Source of the DNA: Dendrophyllia cribrosa
Lineage: Eukaryota > Cnidaria > Anthozoa > Scleractinia > Dendrophylliidae
DNA: 64,000 bases
NCBI GenBank assembly: GCA_024195265.1
Contig: JAJLRJ010000011.1
Location: 19,278,927 to 19,342,926 of the forward strand
Direction of reading: 5' to 3'
Position numbers and translations under genes: made by a program
Shown here: positions 13,001 through 28,300 of the stretch, one piece after another
Numbering within the stretch: position 1 is the stretch's first letter
Layout of the letters: every line of letters starts with the position of its first letter
The notes under the pieces: model-generated
What the model saw: only the letters and a program-made list of their open reading frames with translations
Databases searched by the model: none
Told to the model about the DNA's origin: nothing

Positions 13001-16000
13001 GTGTTTTACAAGGAAATACAAGGCAATTTGGAATGAGAATCTAGCATTTTATCAGAAGTCACTTAGGGCTTTTTTCCAGGCACCCCTTCATTTTATTGTG
13101 AATGTTGTCTCTTTGCTAAACACTGTAGTGCCGTTCCTGCTTGACAAGTGAGATTAAACCATAAAACCATGCAAAAACATGTACTTTGAGGTAAGATTCT
13201 CTTGACAGCTCTTCAGGACCTTAAAGGCTCAGTATTGTCCATTATGTTTTAATAGCCTCTGTTATTGTTTTGGTTTGCACAGGAGCGAGGCTTCTATTGT
13301 TAAGAGGCACATAAAGCATAATGGACAATACTGGGTCTAAAAGATGATTAATATAAATATTTTTAAAATTTTAAATTTCTTATCTGATGATACATTGTAA
13401 TTTTACCTGTCTGTATATAGTCTTTTCTAATTTGTATATAGTTCAGTCTGATTTTGTAATTTTAATTTTTATTAGAGCAGTTTTCAATTGACTGTCGAAA
13501 GTAATTACACAATTGCTTTGGTTTTGCATTGCTACGCTTTGTGATTGGCTAAAAAATCTCGCGCCACTTTCTCGACCAATCAGAAGTAAAACCAAAACCA
13601 ATCGTGACTTGCTCGCACGCGTTTTCCCGCGCTTGGCGCCCGCGACATGTAATTGCTTCGAGCTCTGATTGGTTCATTGGATTGTTTACGACTGCTGTGA
13701 TTGGTCAGAGTAATTACTTTGGTTTTGGTTTTACGACACTCAATTGAAAACTGCTCTAATGTAATACTTAACTTTTAGATCTAATCCGGAGGTTGTGGGT
13801 TCGAATCCCACCGAGGTCAAAGATTTTTTTCTTTCCCTTGTGTGGTCCCTCATTTCCTTACAAGGGCTAACGCTCAGTACAGGGAAATATATGGGTTGAC
13901 TTTAGCACTATAATTTACACACAGAGTTAATTCTCTGATTTCTTGTTTGTATCACCAGTGCTACATGGCTCAACATTTATTTTTATCTAACCAACCTATC
14001 AAATAAAGTATGTATGTATTAGGGGTGACTATTGAGGAAATTTTAACTATTGCAATAATTGCAATAGTTAAAATTTCCTCAATTTGTATTGTATTGCAAT
14101 AGGTCACATGGATATTGCGATAGTGGATGTACTATTGCAATAGTATTGTGATAGTTTTCAGGAATGTCTGTATTTACTTAGTGCCTTTATATACTTTAAG
14201 TAAGAAATAACTAAGAAGTAGTGGTCATACAATACAGGTACTGTGAAACACAGTGCAATGGAATTTAATCAATTTATTGAGAAACCAAATGCAATAAAAT
14301 GTTTAACAAACACAACTGTTGTTAGTGTGGTACTGTGGAAGTAGATTCATGAACACTGGAACACTTCAGTAGAATTTAAACAATTTGTGGTAAAACCAAA
14401 TAAAATGTTGAACAAACACTCAAACAGTCAAACTGTTGTCGGTGGGTTTGTATTATCGATAGCAGAGTCTTCTTTTTTTTATGAAGCCAAAATGCTTCCT
14501 TACAGCAGCCTTTCCTTTTTTGTTTGCAGCCATTACAAAATTGGCTGCCATGTTTGAAGTTTGAACAAACCTCAGCAATTTATATAACCCCGCTCGAACA
14601 TTAGAGTAGACCCTGGGAATGAGGATGGCGTGCTTCAAGACCCTAATGGCGGTTCAAGAATCGAGACGCTAAAACATTCTAGGTGCAGTAGGTGGATAGT
14701 TTTTAGTTTCTTATTGTGACCTTGAAAATCAAAGATGGGTAAAAAAGGTTTCTTTATTTTCCAAAGAAGTTAAAATGTTAGAAGTATGAATAGAAACTAT
14801 TGAAACTATCAATAGTTCGTTACACTATCACGATTGTTATCGATGTTTCATTTTTACTATCGATCCATCGCTATCGCAGAGTTAATATCGCAATTAATCG
14901 ATAGTTCGATGTATTGTTACAGCCTTAGTATGTATGTATGTATGTATGTATGTATGTATATGTATTATGATCTGGACCATTTCTCAAAAGTCCCAATAAA
15001 TTACTTTTTGGGCCCTGCACAATGTTTTCATAAAAGATTCAAAATTTGTTGGTTTCAAGTGTTAACTAAAACAATAAAATTCTAATTAAGTAAATTATAA
15101 GTTGATGAAACAAGTCGGCCTGCTTTGAGGGCTAACAACTACATGTACATCAACATTCTAAAGATTCTGATTTTAAAAACTTTCAGGCCTAAAAAGTTAT
15201 TGGGACTTTTCAGTTCTAAACACCCTTCTGTCCAGAAATGTGCAGGCAAGTATTGTTTAACAAGTACACTGTACTTCATATTTGACAGAGTTGTTTGTAT
15301 TTTCATATTACTTCATATGTGATAGAATTTCGTATGTTTTGGTGAACTTTATAAGGGGAGCACACTTTGTGATGCCAGTCATGGAGGAGCATGGTCCCCT
15401 CTGCCTGCATTTCTGAACATGTCTCTCTAAACGCACCCCAGGATTGCACACCAGTAAAGCTGGTGTACAAGTGCAGGTTGGTTAATATATACTTGTACCT
15501 CTTCCGCTTGGTCATGTCTTATATATTCAGATACCATCTCGACGGTACCAAGTCTTCCATTGGTGAGCACTCCAAGTTCAAATCTCAAAAGGCACAAAGG
15601 ACCCCTGTCATATACAAATTAGACAACAAACAGCATGAATGCTTTATAATTCAACTATTATATTATAATTGTGTATCCTGACAAGAAGGATCTGACAACC
15701 TGGGGGAGAAATGTCTTGACAAATTCAAAAATTTGATGAAATTATAGATGGCACACAATAGCATACACTGTACATGTACAATGACAGAGGGTTTCTAAAG
15801 AGATTTTCACCAAAATGTTCATCACTTAAAAGATGCTTGTAATTATTTAATTTGTTAGGGAAACAACTTTTCATAACAGTTACCTTATTTCTTAAGATTA
15901 GACCCTTGTTCAAAAAAGATTCTTACAAACTTACAACTCACTTTATTTACACTTACTCTTCCTTTATTGCATTCTTCAAAAAGAGATTGAAAATAATTAT

Positions 16001-19000
16001 AATTATTAAAACATACCAGGCCAGGCATTGGGAGTGCACAAACCTTTCAAGCAAGATAAGCAAGTTGTCATGACAACCAATACTGTTGTCTGCAATGTTT
16101 CCAATGGGAGCTTCACATGACCAAGCCACATCATTCAGTTTTATTGGGTTCCTATACAATAAATATTATGTTTAGACACGCTTAAAACAACAGCAATGTT
16201 CTTGAGAATTTACTGTCCAGAAAACATATTAAGTGATTACTTGCCTATGTCAAAACTAAATTAATAGAAATCTGGTTTTGCCAGAAATGTGTCAGTGAGC
16301 CAATTCATGTTAATAATTTACCCCTTCTTGCTGAATATGTTTACTAACTTAAAGTGCATAATATGAAGTAAAAAAAGAATTTCCATGGTTTGATAGTGCT
16401 TTACTTTCTTTATCTAAATTTGTGGGTTTCATCGAAAAGATCCTTCCCATTGTGAAATTATTCGGCTTGAACGTTTTGAATTTTCCACCAGAAAGTGTCT
16501 CTATCGAGTGCGTGGCCAAAGCTATATTGTATTACAAAGCTGTGACGTAGAAAATACTGCAAATTGTGCTACTTTGGACGGCAAAAAAGAGGCCTTAAAT
16601 TTTTTTCTGACAATTTTTTCTTATCATTTCCAAATAAAGACATAATAGCTTCCAAAACAGACAAAATCAAAAATAACTTCATATGCACTTTAAGTAGAAT
16701 TTGTACACGTACAGTCGACTCCCGATAACTTAAACCCTTGCTAACTCGAACCTTGTGCTAACTCGAACCAAAATCAATTTCCCCTGGATTTCCGTCACAT
16801 ATTTACTGTAATTTTACACTCGGTAACTCAAACCCTCGATAACTCGAACCTTCCGCTAACTTGAAGCAATTTGCGTTTCCCTGCAGGTCATTTTCTATAT
16901 AATTCTAGCCTGGATTACTCAAACCATGTTTGTCATGGGGGGAATTTCAGTGAAAATGTATGAACTTTAAAGATTTGCCAAAAATAAACTTTGCTAGCTT
17001 TCATTAATTACAGTATATGTGACCACAAAAGCCATGAATGCTGAAAATATACATGTCTGGAATGTTTATAGCCTGCGCGCAGACTTATCTGATTTCCTTG
17101 CTCCCCGAGGAAAACGGACGTCTGCGAAACGCTGTTTCGAATCGTGTTTACGTATCCTACTGTATCTCAAGGATCCGTGGACCGCGCTCTGATTGGACGC
17201 TTGACAGTAGGCATTGTTAGAAACATCTCTGATTGGCTATCACTCCGAAATGCCGAAATAATTTAATATGCTGCGTAAATTCATAATTCCTTTCCGGCGA
17301 TGTAAACAAATACGTAAATGAACCCCTTTCGTCATCTTTTAAAATTTCCTCCGACTGTTCGTCGTGCAGAGCCACCGCTGATAGTCCCAGGGCTTTTAGA
17401 AATTGAACTTGATCCTCCATCAATGTTTTCAACAGAGAAATAATAATCACTTTGCTGCCACTACGTGGACGGTCATAAACCACATCAATGACGATTGGAA
17501 TGGCATACTTAGAGAATGACAGATTTCCCATACCTAGGGAGACTGGCATAAACATTTTTGTCATCGCAGACGGCCTTTAGACATTCTTCCTGCTCTAAAT
17601 GAAGCGAGGAAATCCTGAAAATTTCGCAAACTTGATTTAATGCGACACGAAAGACCGCCATTTTTTTTGCATTGATGACACCATGAGCCGTAACCTATCC
17701 GGTCAGCAAAATGATTATTATCATAATTTATGCCAAATTTAAAATTTCCAACGGCACGACGTGAACATGATTCGAAACAGCGTTTCGCAGACGTCCGTTT
17801 TCCGCTGGGAGCAAGGAAATCGGATACTGTCTTATGGCCAATCATCAGTTCAAGAACCAGCAGACAAATGCCGACAAATTTTACTGAGTCCAAACGGCAT
17901 TATTTCAGTTTTATGAATTTGTCTTTTAAAACACATCCAATTTTTTCTGTACAAGGGTTTGTTTGTTATTTAATATTTGCTTTTTGTTTGTTTTTTCAGT
18001 TGGGAACTTTAAAGAAATGCAAACTGCAAGCATTTTCAGAAATGGCTGTGCAGACATCGCATGATGAGTGTTTTTGTGCTCACAACATGCAGACTTCTGT
18101 TTATGCTTTCATTAATAAAAGCAACAAAGAAAAATTTGTTGTTTGTGACTTACATACAAGGCAACTGGATGATATTCACCTTGATGCTTCGTTCGAGCCA
18201 GGCCAGTAAATGGGATCTGAGTGACTTAAATATTTTTAACCGGCGAACATATAAGAAGTCTGACCACAAATACAACAGACAGTGTGTCTGAAAATTGCTG
18301 ACAGGGAGAACTTGATTTTCTTTGTTGAGGAAAAACAATAAATCTGAGCACGTCATCAACACCATCATCCTTGCTCCTTTTCGCGCCAAGTGTCACATAG
18401 GGCGCGAAAATCCGAGCACATGAAAGGCAATATTGATTTTTAAACAGGTGTGCCGTGAGGTGAAAATAATAATCTTCACAAGTTCAACTTACTGATTGTG
18501 TGGTATACACCTTATTCCAAAATGGCGGCCAATTTATGATTTTTTTTTGGCATTTTAATTAGCCTTCTTGGCCTTGTCAGCATGTGCAAAATACAAAGGA
18601 ATTTTCAAGCAAAAATGAGGCCAAGAGGGCTAATTAAAATGCATATAAAAGAATAATAAATTGGCTACATTTAGTTGCTGCCAGTTCACATTTCAAACAG
18701 CCATTTTATCATAATATTACTCTAGTGGTTTTGATAGTAATGGTGTATATGTTGTGGTTCAAATTTTTCCTTGGTTTGAAAATTTTCAAACCAGTTCAAT
18801 TTTATTTTTCCTTTGTCTCAGATTCATTATCATATTCTGAGACAAAGGAAAACAAAAATCAAACTGGTTTAAAATTTTTCAAACCAAAGAAAAATTTGAA
18901 CCACAACATATACAATCGAATACAAAAAATGTATTTCACTCGGTATCTGCACAGCTATTTTTAAAAATGCTTATTTCCTCACTCAAAAGTCAAATAAATA

Positions 19001-22000
19001 ACAAACAAACAACTGCAGGGAAAACATAAGACATGTTTTGAAAAAAAAGTCTTAAAACTGATTAGAACTAAATCAATGCTGTTTCGTGACTTGGTGTAAC
19101 AGTTTACAATATATTGGGTTTTCAACTGCTGGTTCTTGAATCTGATTGGCCGTAACACAATACCCATTCCATACTTCATGTATTTTCCGCATTCACAGCT
19201 TTCGTGGTTGCACTGTAAATACTTTGTGTGCATAATGTGTGGCTCAATGAAAACACTTCTACTTTTGCTTCTGTGATACTGTAATGGTTCTCGACATTTA
19301 AAACCAGCTTACGTGAAGTATTTCCTGAGTTCTAGCATATGCCTTGGGGAAGGGTTTTCTGCTACAAGTTGTATAAGCACTGGAGCTAAAGCCATGTCAA
19401 ATACCTAGCAACAAATAAAAACTACAATTTAATTGTGTCATGTGCATTGACTTTGTTGGTCAGGTTTTCAACTTGTTTTAAGGATTTGAAGTTTATAGGA
19501 ATGGTTAATCCAACTTGAGTAACCCAGCCCTAAATATACAGGTGTCACATGCATTGACTTTGTTGGTCAGGTTTTCAACTTGTTTTGAGGATTTGAAGTT
19601 TATAGGAATGGTTAATCCAGCTTTGAGTAACCCAGCCCTAAACATACAGCTCAGGGAAAGCTACTGTTAAGAGAACTAATATTCTGTTGAGCCTATGGAC
19701 CCCCAAACTTGGTTTTGGAGGGTCCCAGGAGTTTTAATAGGATACCATGGAAATGAGAACCAACAATAATAAGACCCTGAGTCGAAGAGTTGGACACAAT
19801 GATGAGAAGCAATGGTTAGTACTCTCGTCACATCACCCAATTGATCACCCAATGCATTGCCTTCAGTCTAACCGCCGCCCGGTTAGCTCAGTGGTAGAGC
19901 TCCGGCCTGCTGAGCGGGAGGTCGCTGGTTCAAACCTCGGCTGGACCAACACTCAGGGTCTTAAATAACCGAGGAGAATGTGCCGCCTTTGTAATGACAT
20001 CTGCAAATGGTCTAGTCTTCTCGGATAAGGACGAATAAACCGTAGGCCCCGTCTCACAGCACTCTCTGATCTGTTCTTGTGGGACGTTAAAGATCCCACA
20101 TCACTGTTCGTAAAAGAGTAGGGGGTTGCGGGTTGTGGGATTGGGAAGGGATGGCACCTGGCATGGGACCTATGAGTCCCATTCGTGCCATTCCCTCCAG
20201 AAAGAAAGAAAAGCTAACTGGATATCTATTGTAAATGATTGTTTAGCCGTACCTGAATATCTCCATCAGCACTGCAAACAAACACCACAGCATCACCAGG
20301 GTGCCACTGGATGAGTGATGGAATCTAGAGAATGAGAAAGAATCATTATAATCATGATGTACTTAAGGCTAGAAAAATAACAGAATCATTTTAATTTGTT
20401 AAATATGCTTTTCTAATAATGCACAGAAATAATTAAAATGCATTAAGTTGAGGATGGCAGGGATGAAAGTGGATTGAAATTATATCAAATTGTCAAACAC
20501 AATTTAAACAGATACAATCATGCAAACTACATGTTGAAACAACCATGTATGATGTACATGTACATGTATGTATTATATGTTGTAGGTTAGAAATATTTTT
20601 GGTTAAAAATTATTTCAACTACATACACCTTATTCCAAAATGGCGACCAATTTATTATTCTTTTATATGCATGTTAATTAGCCCTCTTGGCCTCGTTTTC
20701 GCTTGAAAATTCTTTTGTATTTTGCACATGCTGACGAGGCCAAGAGGGCTAATTTACATGGATATAAAAGAATAATAAAATGCCCGCCATTTTGGAATAA
20801 GGTGTATGTAGGTTAATTTTTATTTTCCTTTGTCCCAGATTCATTAACATAATCTCAGACAAAGGAAAATAAAAATTAACCTAGTTTGAAATAGTTTTAA
20901 CCTAAAATAATTTTAACCTACAACATATAATTTAATATATAGTTTACGTTTGTACATGTAGGTACCAGTCCAGACTATACGGACCAGTGAAGAACATAGA
21001 ACTTTCAGATGGTAAAATGCTAGAATTTATAGCACATGGTTGTCTAAAGAGAGAAAAATGATTTTCTTTTCAGATCTTTATTCTGCTGAGCATAAAAATC
21101 CACATAAACAAAGTTACAAAAGTTGGAAGCTGGATTTAATTATTTGCCAAAAAGAATGCAAGGTTGCTATGAAGTGTCATACTCATCACAGTCTCAACTG
21201 ACTGTGTTTCTTACCAAAGTGGCCTTTGTCATCTGTGTTACTCGCCTGTGATCATCATACAGCATCTATAAACAATTAATCAATAACTGTTACATCCAAC
21301 AAATTAAGTATTAATTAAAAGCAATCCTTTTAAAAAATTGCTTCTACAAAATCCCCACAAGCTACAATGTGTTGTTCTGGAAAATATCCAGATATCACGC
21401 AGCTCTTTACAACATCTAATTTCACTGGACCTGTATATCACGCGGCTCTATTGTTTTCAGGGCTAGGGTCCATTGTTGTGTTGTTTGTTCTATTGTTTTC
21501 TCAGCAAATCAGAGAAGACCTTGTAAGAACTGCAAACTGCCCCAAAATATCCATACCTCCCACACAAATTTTTTTTTTGGTTTAACTCCCCGCCTCCCCG
21601 CCCCTCTGGAAATCTCAGTTTGACTTCTTAATTAATATTCTTTTAAAACTTTGGCTTTGAAGACACCCCTAAACCTCAGAATTTCCAATGAGTTTCCTGA
21701 AACCTGCACACAATGATTGCTTGTTGGAACTGAATGTCTGTAAGCTACATGTTTAACTGGCAATGAATTAAACTAGGGTACAATGCATAATTATTCAGGG
21801 ATCCAGACGCAGCATCCATACAAGTATGTATATTCATGAATATGCAGCTACATGTCAAATGTTTTGCTTGAACAGGCGATGTGACTTTTTGAAAAATTAT
21901 TGACTCAGTTGTCCAGTGAACTTTCTCTAAAGCCCCAGCTACTCAAACATTGTAATAATATAACATTTGTTTGGTTAACTTACAATGTTAGAACATGTAG

Positions 22001-25000
22001 CCGGCATGTTAGATGATGTTTGACTAACATGCTTTGTTGGAAGAATGTTTTGATTTCAATCAAACACCTGGGAATACTAGACATTTTTTGTAAAAAATTA
22101 AAAACAAAGAACGTGGCCCTATTTGGGTTTAAATAAACTTCTGCCAGTTGCAAGTGGGATTTAGGTTGGGTCGGAGTTGTGGTTGTAATCAGAGTGGTAT
22201 AAGGGCGATGGAATCATCGGTGTAGTTATTGCAAACTCTGCTTACAACTGCCTTGTTTGATTTTTACTAGATACGATTCCAATTACAACTCAGGCTCCGT
22301 TGCCAATAAAACCAGCCTTAATGCAACTACTGAAAAAAAAAAAACAACAACTTAAAACTGTTTACTTACCAATGTGCCATCTTCACAGCCAAGCAGTAGT
22401 TTATCTTCAGCATGGTTTCTTTGTTGAATGACAATTGCAGCTACAATTAGTAAAAAAAGGTGTCATAAAGTAAGTGAATTATTTAATGTATCGGTACATA
22501 ACAGTTATGTAAAATTACTTAATAATTCACAAGGGTACTAACAAATTCCAGATACAACTCACAAGTGAGTTGTATCTGGAATGTTTTTAAGATACAACCA
22601 CTAGTGAGTTGTATCTGGATTGTGAATTTCACAAGTTGTTTACTACATTCGCGTCTGTGTATAGGCCGATACAACACTTCTGCACATGTTGCAAACATTA
22701 CTTGTACTGTTATAATTGTTTGCTTTATTAAATCCTTATTAACCAGGGAAGTTTTATCTGTTGCAAACCTAAATTAACCTACAACACTTACTGAATTTGA
22801 GTTTTTTCTTAGTGGTGGCTTTGATCAGTGCTTACTGTTCTTGGTTTCTACAGAATGAGGCAACTTGATGTACTGTAACTCCTTTGTAATGGGATGCTAG
22901 CCAATTCCAGGGTTAAATAGTTGAACAAAAAAGTTAAAAAAAACTGTGTGGCACTTGTGACACAATAAATAATGGAAAATGTTAAAAAAATATAGAAAAG
23001 TGCCGTTTTCAGACGTTTCGGGCTTGGCCCTTCTTCAGTGAAATGTCAATTTTAAATTCCAGGGTTACCCCAAGTATGTAATGCCGTCTAAGTCGTTTGC
23101 ATACAATGTGATTACATCATACATACAGGACATTTTGCAAGTCCCACATGGGGCAGAACATTTCAGAACACTTTAGGTTTTGGGCTTTGCATGAAGCATT
23201 TTTGGTTCATTTTCCTACAAGTCAACCTGGTAATCTTACAGTCTGAACAGACTGTGACTAAATTGGACGCAAGTAAATAATTAAAAGGTATTCTGTTGGC
23301 TTATTTTGCTGTTATTGTTAATTTTTCCACTGTGCAGCTTGCAACCTTTGGTTTCTATGAAGTTTCTCACGCCCTTTTTCACTTGGAAAAGCAGTCGAGA
23401 CTCGCTACACCTTAATATGTTAGTTTCCTAATCACTCATTTGGGTGATGAAGAATGTTTCAGCTATAAGAACATGGCTGACATAAGGATTGCATGTACAA
23501 CAAAGATTTCAACCACTACTCTCCTAAATAAACATCTGACACAAGAACACTGGGCCAAACATAATAACCTTTGCTCACTAGTGCTCAATGCAAAAAAGCA
23601 GTTCAATACCTTTTACAGGGATGGTGGTGGCAGCTACTCGGTCAATCTGATGGTTAAACAATAAACTGGCATTAAAAAATAACAAATTCCATTTTCTAAA
23701 TAATGCAAAACAGTCAACAACACAGTCAAGATTTCATCCACAGACTGGAATGTTAGTGTAGCTGACCTAACTCAAGGTTTGACGGAAAGAATGATGTGTT
23801 TTTTATAAATATTTCATGAGTACAATGTATGTTCAATCAAGGTGAAGCCCAGACTATCATAAAACAAAGTCTTCTATGCTTGTTTTCTGTAAGTCATTTT
23901 CAAACTGTGGGTCAGCCAGTCATCTTTGAGCACTGTGGCTACCAGCCATTATATAGCCAGTTTAATACAACCCACAACCCACAGCCCTCACAATATTTTA
24001 TTCTTTTGTTATGTCAGCTGTAGTTAAAACAGGTCACCTTTTACAACTGCTCCAACTATAAGAGATTACAGATAAATTTAAATATGATTGAAATAAGTTG
24101 GAACATAGTTCTTTAACCTTTAGCCTTAATCCTCAAGCCACTGTTGTAAATTATATGTACATATAAAAGTGATCTGATCATCAGATCCCCTCAATTATAA
24201 CGCTCTAGTTCTTCTACTGAGCACTCTGCCGATAGGCGTGCATATTAACTGGTACATATCATTTATGTAAAATTGAGACATATCAAAGAATCCTATGAGC
24301 AAACTCATGAAAAAATGAAATGTTTGGACCCTCCCCCTCCCAAAATACTAACCTTGGTGCCTGTGTACTCATAAATACAGCTGTCCACACTGGAATCTCC
24401 ACCGCCAGCTGATGACTGCTCCAAAGTGTGTACATGATGTGGCTGATTGAAACTGATTAGAAACAATTAGAAACAAACGATTAGAAACAAAAATATTTCA
24501 AAATGTCAAAATTTGCCTTGGTTCAAAATTTTCTTTCCTTTGTTTAAAACTCATTATCATACATTATCATGCATTTTCATACCCAAAAACAAAGGAAAAG
24601 AAAATTTTGAACCAAGGCAAATTTTGACCCACAACATACTAGACACTAACTTCTCTAAGGTGGAGACCTTTCAGAGCTATGCAAGTTTTTTTTTTAGTGG
24701 ACCTCTTTCTAAAACATGGAACCTTTCTAAAGACCAGTTAACACAATAATATTTCATGTAATTTTTTGTGTGCAATTTTTTGTTGCACATGCTTTATGCA
24801 ACTTTTGTTGTGCTCTGCCCCCCAGCTCATGATGAAAATTGCAAATACACTAGCAGCAATTTCAGTGCAAACTGGTAAAACTCAACATCATTGTGATATT
24901 GCAGAAGTTGCAGACTTGTTCAAAACCTGATACAACCCGGGGGGGGGGACCATTTTAGCTGAATTTTGCAACCCTATTCTAGACTAAACACCGAAAAACC

Positions 25001-25309
25001 CTACCCTATCCTAGACCTATTCCAGACTCGCTATTTTCCAGAAACTCGTTCACAATCATAGTCTAAGATGCCAGGGGTCAGTAAAAATGCCGTAAACGGC
25101 CAGCCGTACCGATTTATAAATGCCATTTGCCAGTAAAACCTTGTCTAGACTAAATTCTTCATGCAACTGGTCAGTTTCGCGGAAAATGATACCCTATTCT
25201 AGACCAAAAACCTCTGATTACTATACCCTATCCTAGACTAAACTGCCTGAAAACCATACCCTTCACAGCGGCACATACCTATATAGCTCATATATGGGAG
25301 TATGGGAGT

Positions 25310-25343
<34 letters not shown>

Positions 25344-28300
25344 GGATACAACTCGGCAACAATTTTTAAATTAGGAAATTGCAACAAGTATTGCATCTGA
25401 ATTGCACCTGAGTCACACAGAAATTGCCTCTAGTTTATACTTGCAACAAAAGTTGCATAATTTTATTAATTTTGGAGAGCACAACAAAAATTACATCAAA
25501 AACTGCATGACTGTGTAAACCGGCCTTAATTGAAAGGCAAATACTTGTCTTAGATAGACACTAGACTACACACCTGAATGCAGCATGGATAGGATCACAC
25601 TCTGTTCTAACAAAGCATAGCATCTCCACCTTGGGTCTGGTAACAACAATAAAAGACATTGCTAGAAGGCATTGCATAATGTATGGATGGATATTAATAC
25701 ATGAGTCAGGGGCATTATAAAGCTACAGTATAAAGACTTAATATAATGCGGCTAGAGGTTTGGGTTAGAGTTGGGAGGGGAAGGATTAAGATCAGCTGCT
25801 AAGAATTTATTTAGTAGATCAGTAGCACAATTATGGTGTACAAAGGCGTAACATTAGTGAAAAATTCCAAAAAATGTTTAAAATACAACTGATGCTTCAA
25901 GTAACTCACAAATACATAAAAACTGATTATTTAGCCAAAAAAAAATTTATTTCGATAATTTCAAGCACATTTAAAGCTATTTTTCTATTACCCATAGTGC
26001 ATTGTGGCCACACCTTTTTTTAAAAAATAATTAATGTTCTGTTTTAAGGTATTTTTTGGCAAGAAATGGTAATTGCAAGTTATTTACAACACATAATAGC
26101 ATCTCTCACTATAAACGATGACTGAATGAAAGAAGTAACTTCACCATATTGGACATTTTCTTATCATGTTTAAAATATATCATAAAACTTTCTTACGCAT
26201 GCGCATGAGTATAGGATGCTTGGAGCCTCTTGTTCAGAAGCGAACGAAGGAGACCAAAGGGTCGGAATATCGCGCTAGATTTTGCTTGAAATTTGATCGC
26301 TTACCTTTTGCGGGATCAAAATTACTGTTTTGGTGTTTAGAACAAACTCAAATTTCAATATTTTCGTCAGCTTTGAACGTATTCGATTGATTCTGGTACC
26401 TAAATTTTGCTTGTTATTTAAGCATTTTGCTCATGTCAACTTTGACACACTCCAGTGCACATGACAAAATCAGCGCGACGGGAAAACCCGACAAACGAAA
26501 ATATTGTGTGCCACATCACAATGTCTTCTAACTGTTTAGAACGCAGAAAAAACTCAAAATCTCCGAAACGATTCATTAAAAACACAAGACACTTCAGGAG
26601 AGTTAAAATTACGTCATGGGCATTACGTTTTGATTTCAAATTGTGCTGTTACTCAAGAATTATGAATCCCGCAGTGAATTGAAAATGTGTTGTCTCCGTA
26701 AAGTTTTGAGCGTGACGCTTCAAATAGTTAGTACCTCAGTCAATTTTGTAATGGACTTAATAACAATTTTCACGCTTTTATTAATTTTTTTTGAGCAACC
26801 TCTAAGAAAGGGAACATATTCATTATCTGTTTAATTTTAAGGCTTTAAACAAAATAGAATTTGGCAAAAACAGATAAAAAGTTAGGAACGACTATATGCG
26901 CGTGTTACGCGTGATGCCATGTTTTTGCTGCTAACAACGCAAATCAACACCGATTATATTTTTTCAGATACCATACATTTCCCCAGTTTTTAGCAGGAAA
27001 TAATCTTTATTATATTATTAACTATCATGGAAAGTTTCAAATGAATCCAAACGTTGTGGGCCGAGATATTGTGATAAGTTTGATGGAAACCCGTGATTTT
27101 TCCTTGTGATCGTCACAACCGTGCTACTGATCAGTATCTTTATTAGAAGGTGACAACTGGTGGATTTTGATGTACACTGGAACCCTGATGGCAAGTGGCC
27201 GCCTTCTTAGTCTTGATGTTTAAGACAGTTGTATGCCAATTGTAGGGCAATCTCAACTACCCAGCAAAGTGACAAGCTAGGTTCAATCAATATCTTAACC
27301 TCTTAAAATGCAGACTAAAAATTAGTACTGGTCAGCGAAAATTTAAGGTAGCTCTGAACCCCTCTTACAGAATTTTTTTAAACTTTGCCAAAAGTTGCAT
27401 CTTATCCTACTGATCAAAATTCGACAATAAAAAGTGGGGTTCACCGAGTCATTTTTTGAGTTATTAACGCTTAAAGCTAAAATTAAGGGTGTTTTCAGCA
27501 CGATATAATGTTGCTATAGTAACATATTGTGTCACAAAAATGATAACAACATGTTCACCAATCATTGGGCTTTGCCTTGCAAGGAGCCATTAGATTTGGA
27601 ATGCACTCCCCTGGCAGTGACATTAAAAGTGTCAAAAAACACAGAAATTGACTGTTTATAAATAAATACAATATTATTTATTTGTATTTATCCTATAAAT
27701 TGTTTTTAATAGTCATTATCTTTTTATAGTTATTTGTAATACATTGTGGTTGAAAAGCCTTTTCAGGGGTTCTACAAAAAAATGTATGTATGGATTGTAT
27801 GATTTCTACATATTAAATACTCTTGAAAAATTGACCAGCCAGCTAATTATTATTTTAAAGCTACATGTGTACTAATCAAAAGTTATTTAATATGCCCCTG
27901 AATAACATTAGCCAAAGGACTAGCTCTAAATTAAGTGTACATAAAAGTAACAATATCATAATTTAATAATGATAATTGTGTTTTCGGTGTCTGCAATATG
28001 CGAATAAATTTGCATGGTAACATAGTCATCATCATGGCATAGAGCTCTACCCAATGTTCCAAGGAGTAGCCAAGGAGCTTACCTAAAGGGTTGAATGTCT
28101 CTATTAATAAATATAAAATTACCCATTCAAACCAAAGATGACCAAATTAGCTCTGTCTTTCTCGCCTGTCATCGGAGACCAAGGCCATGCTTCTTCACTG
28201 TGACCAGACCACCAAACAACCACCTGTAACAAATTCAACCAGGCATTCATGTAGCTACAGTGTATATCATGCGACATTGGGACCTGTGAAGGTTTTTTTA

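Noticed and set aside
15303..15681. Frames of 70 and 96 codons near 15.4 kb
   Set aside because: Opposite-strand overlap and no similarity; could not be joined in phase as the missing WDPCP exon.
19871..19945. Functional tRNA gene
   Set aside because: A and B boxes are good, but it is followed by a SINE body and tail; treated as a SINE head.
26166..26834. Cluster of 60-75 codon frames on both strands
   Set aside because: Short, overlapping, without family similarity or splice support; intronic sequence of WDPCP.
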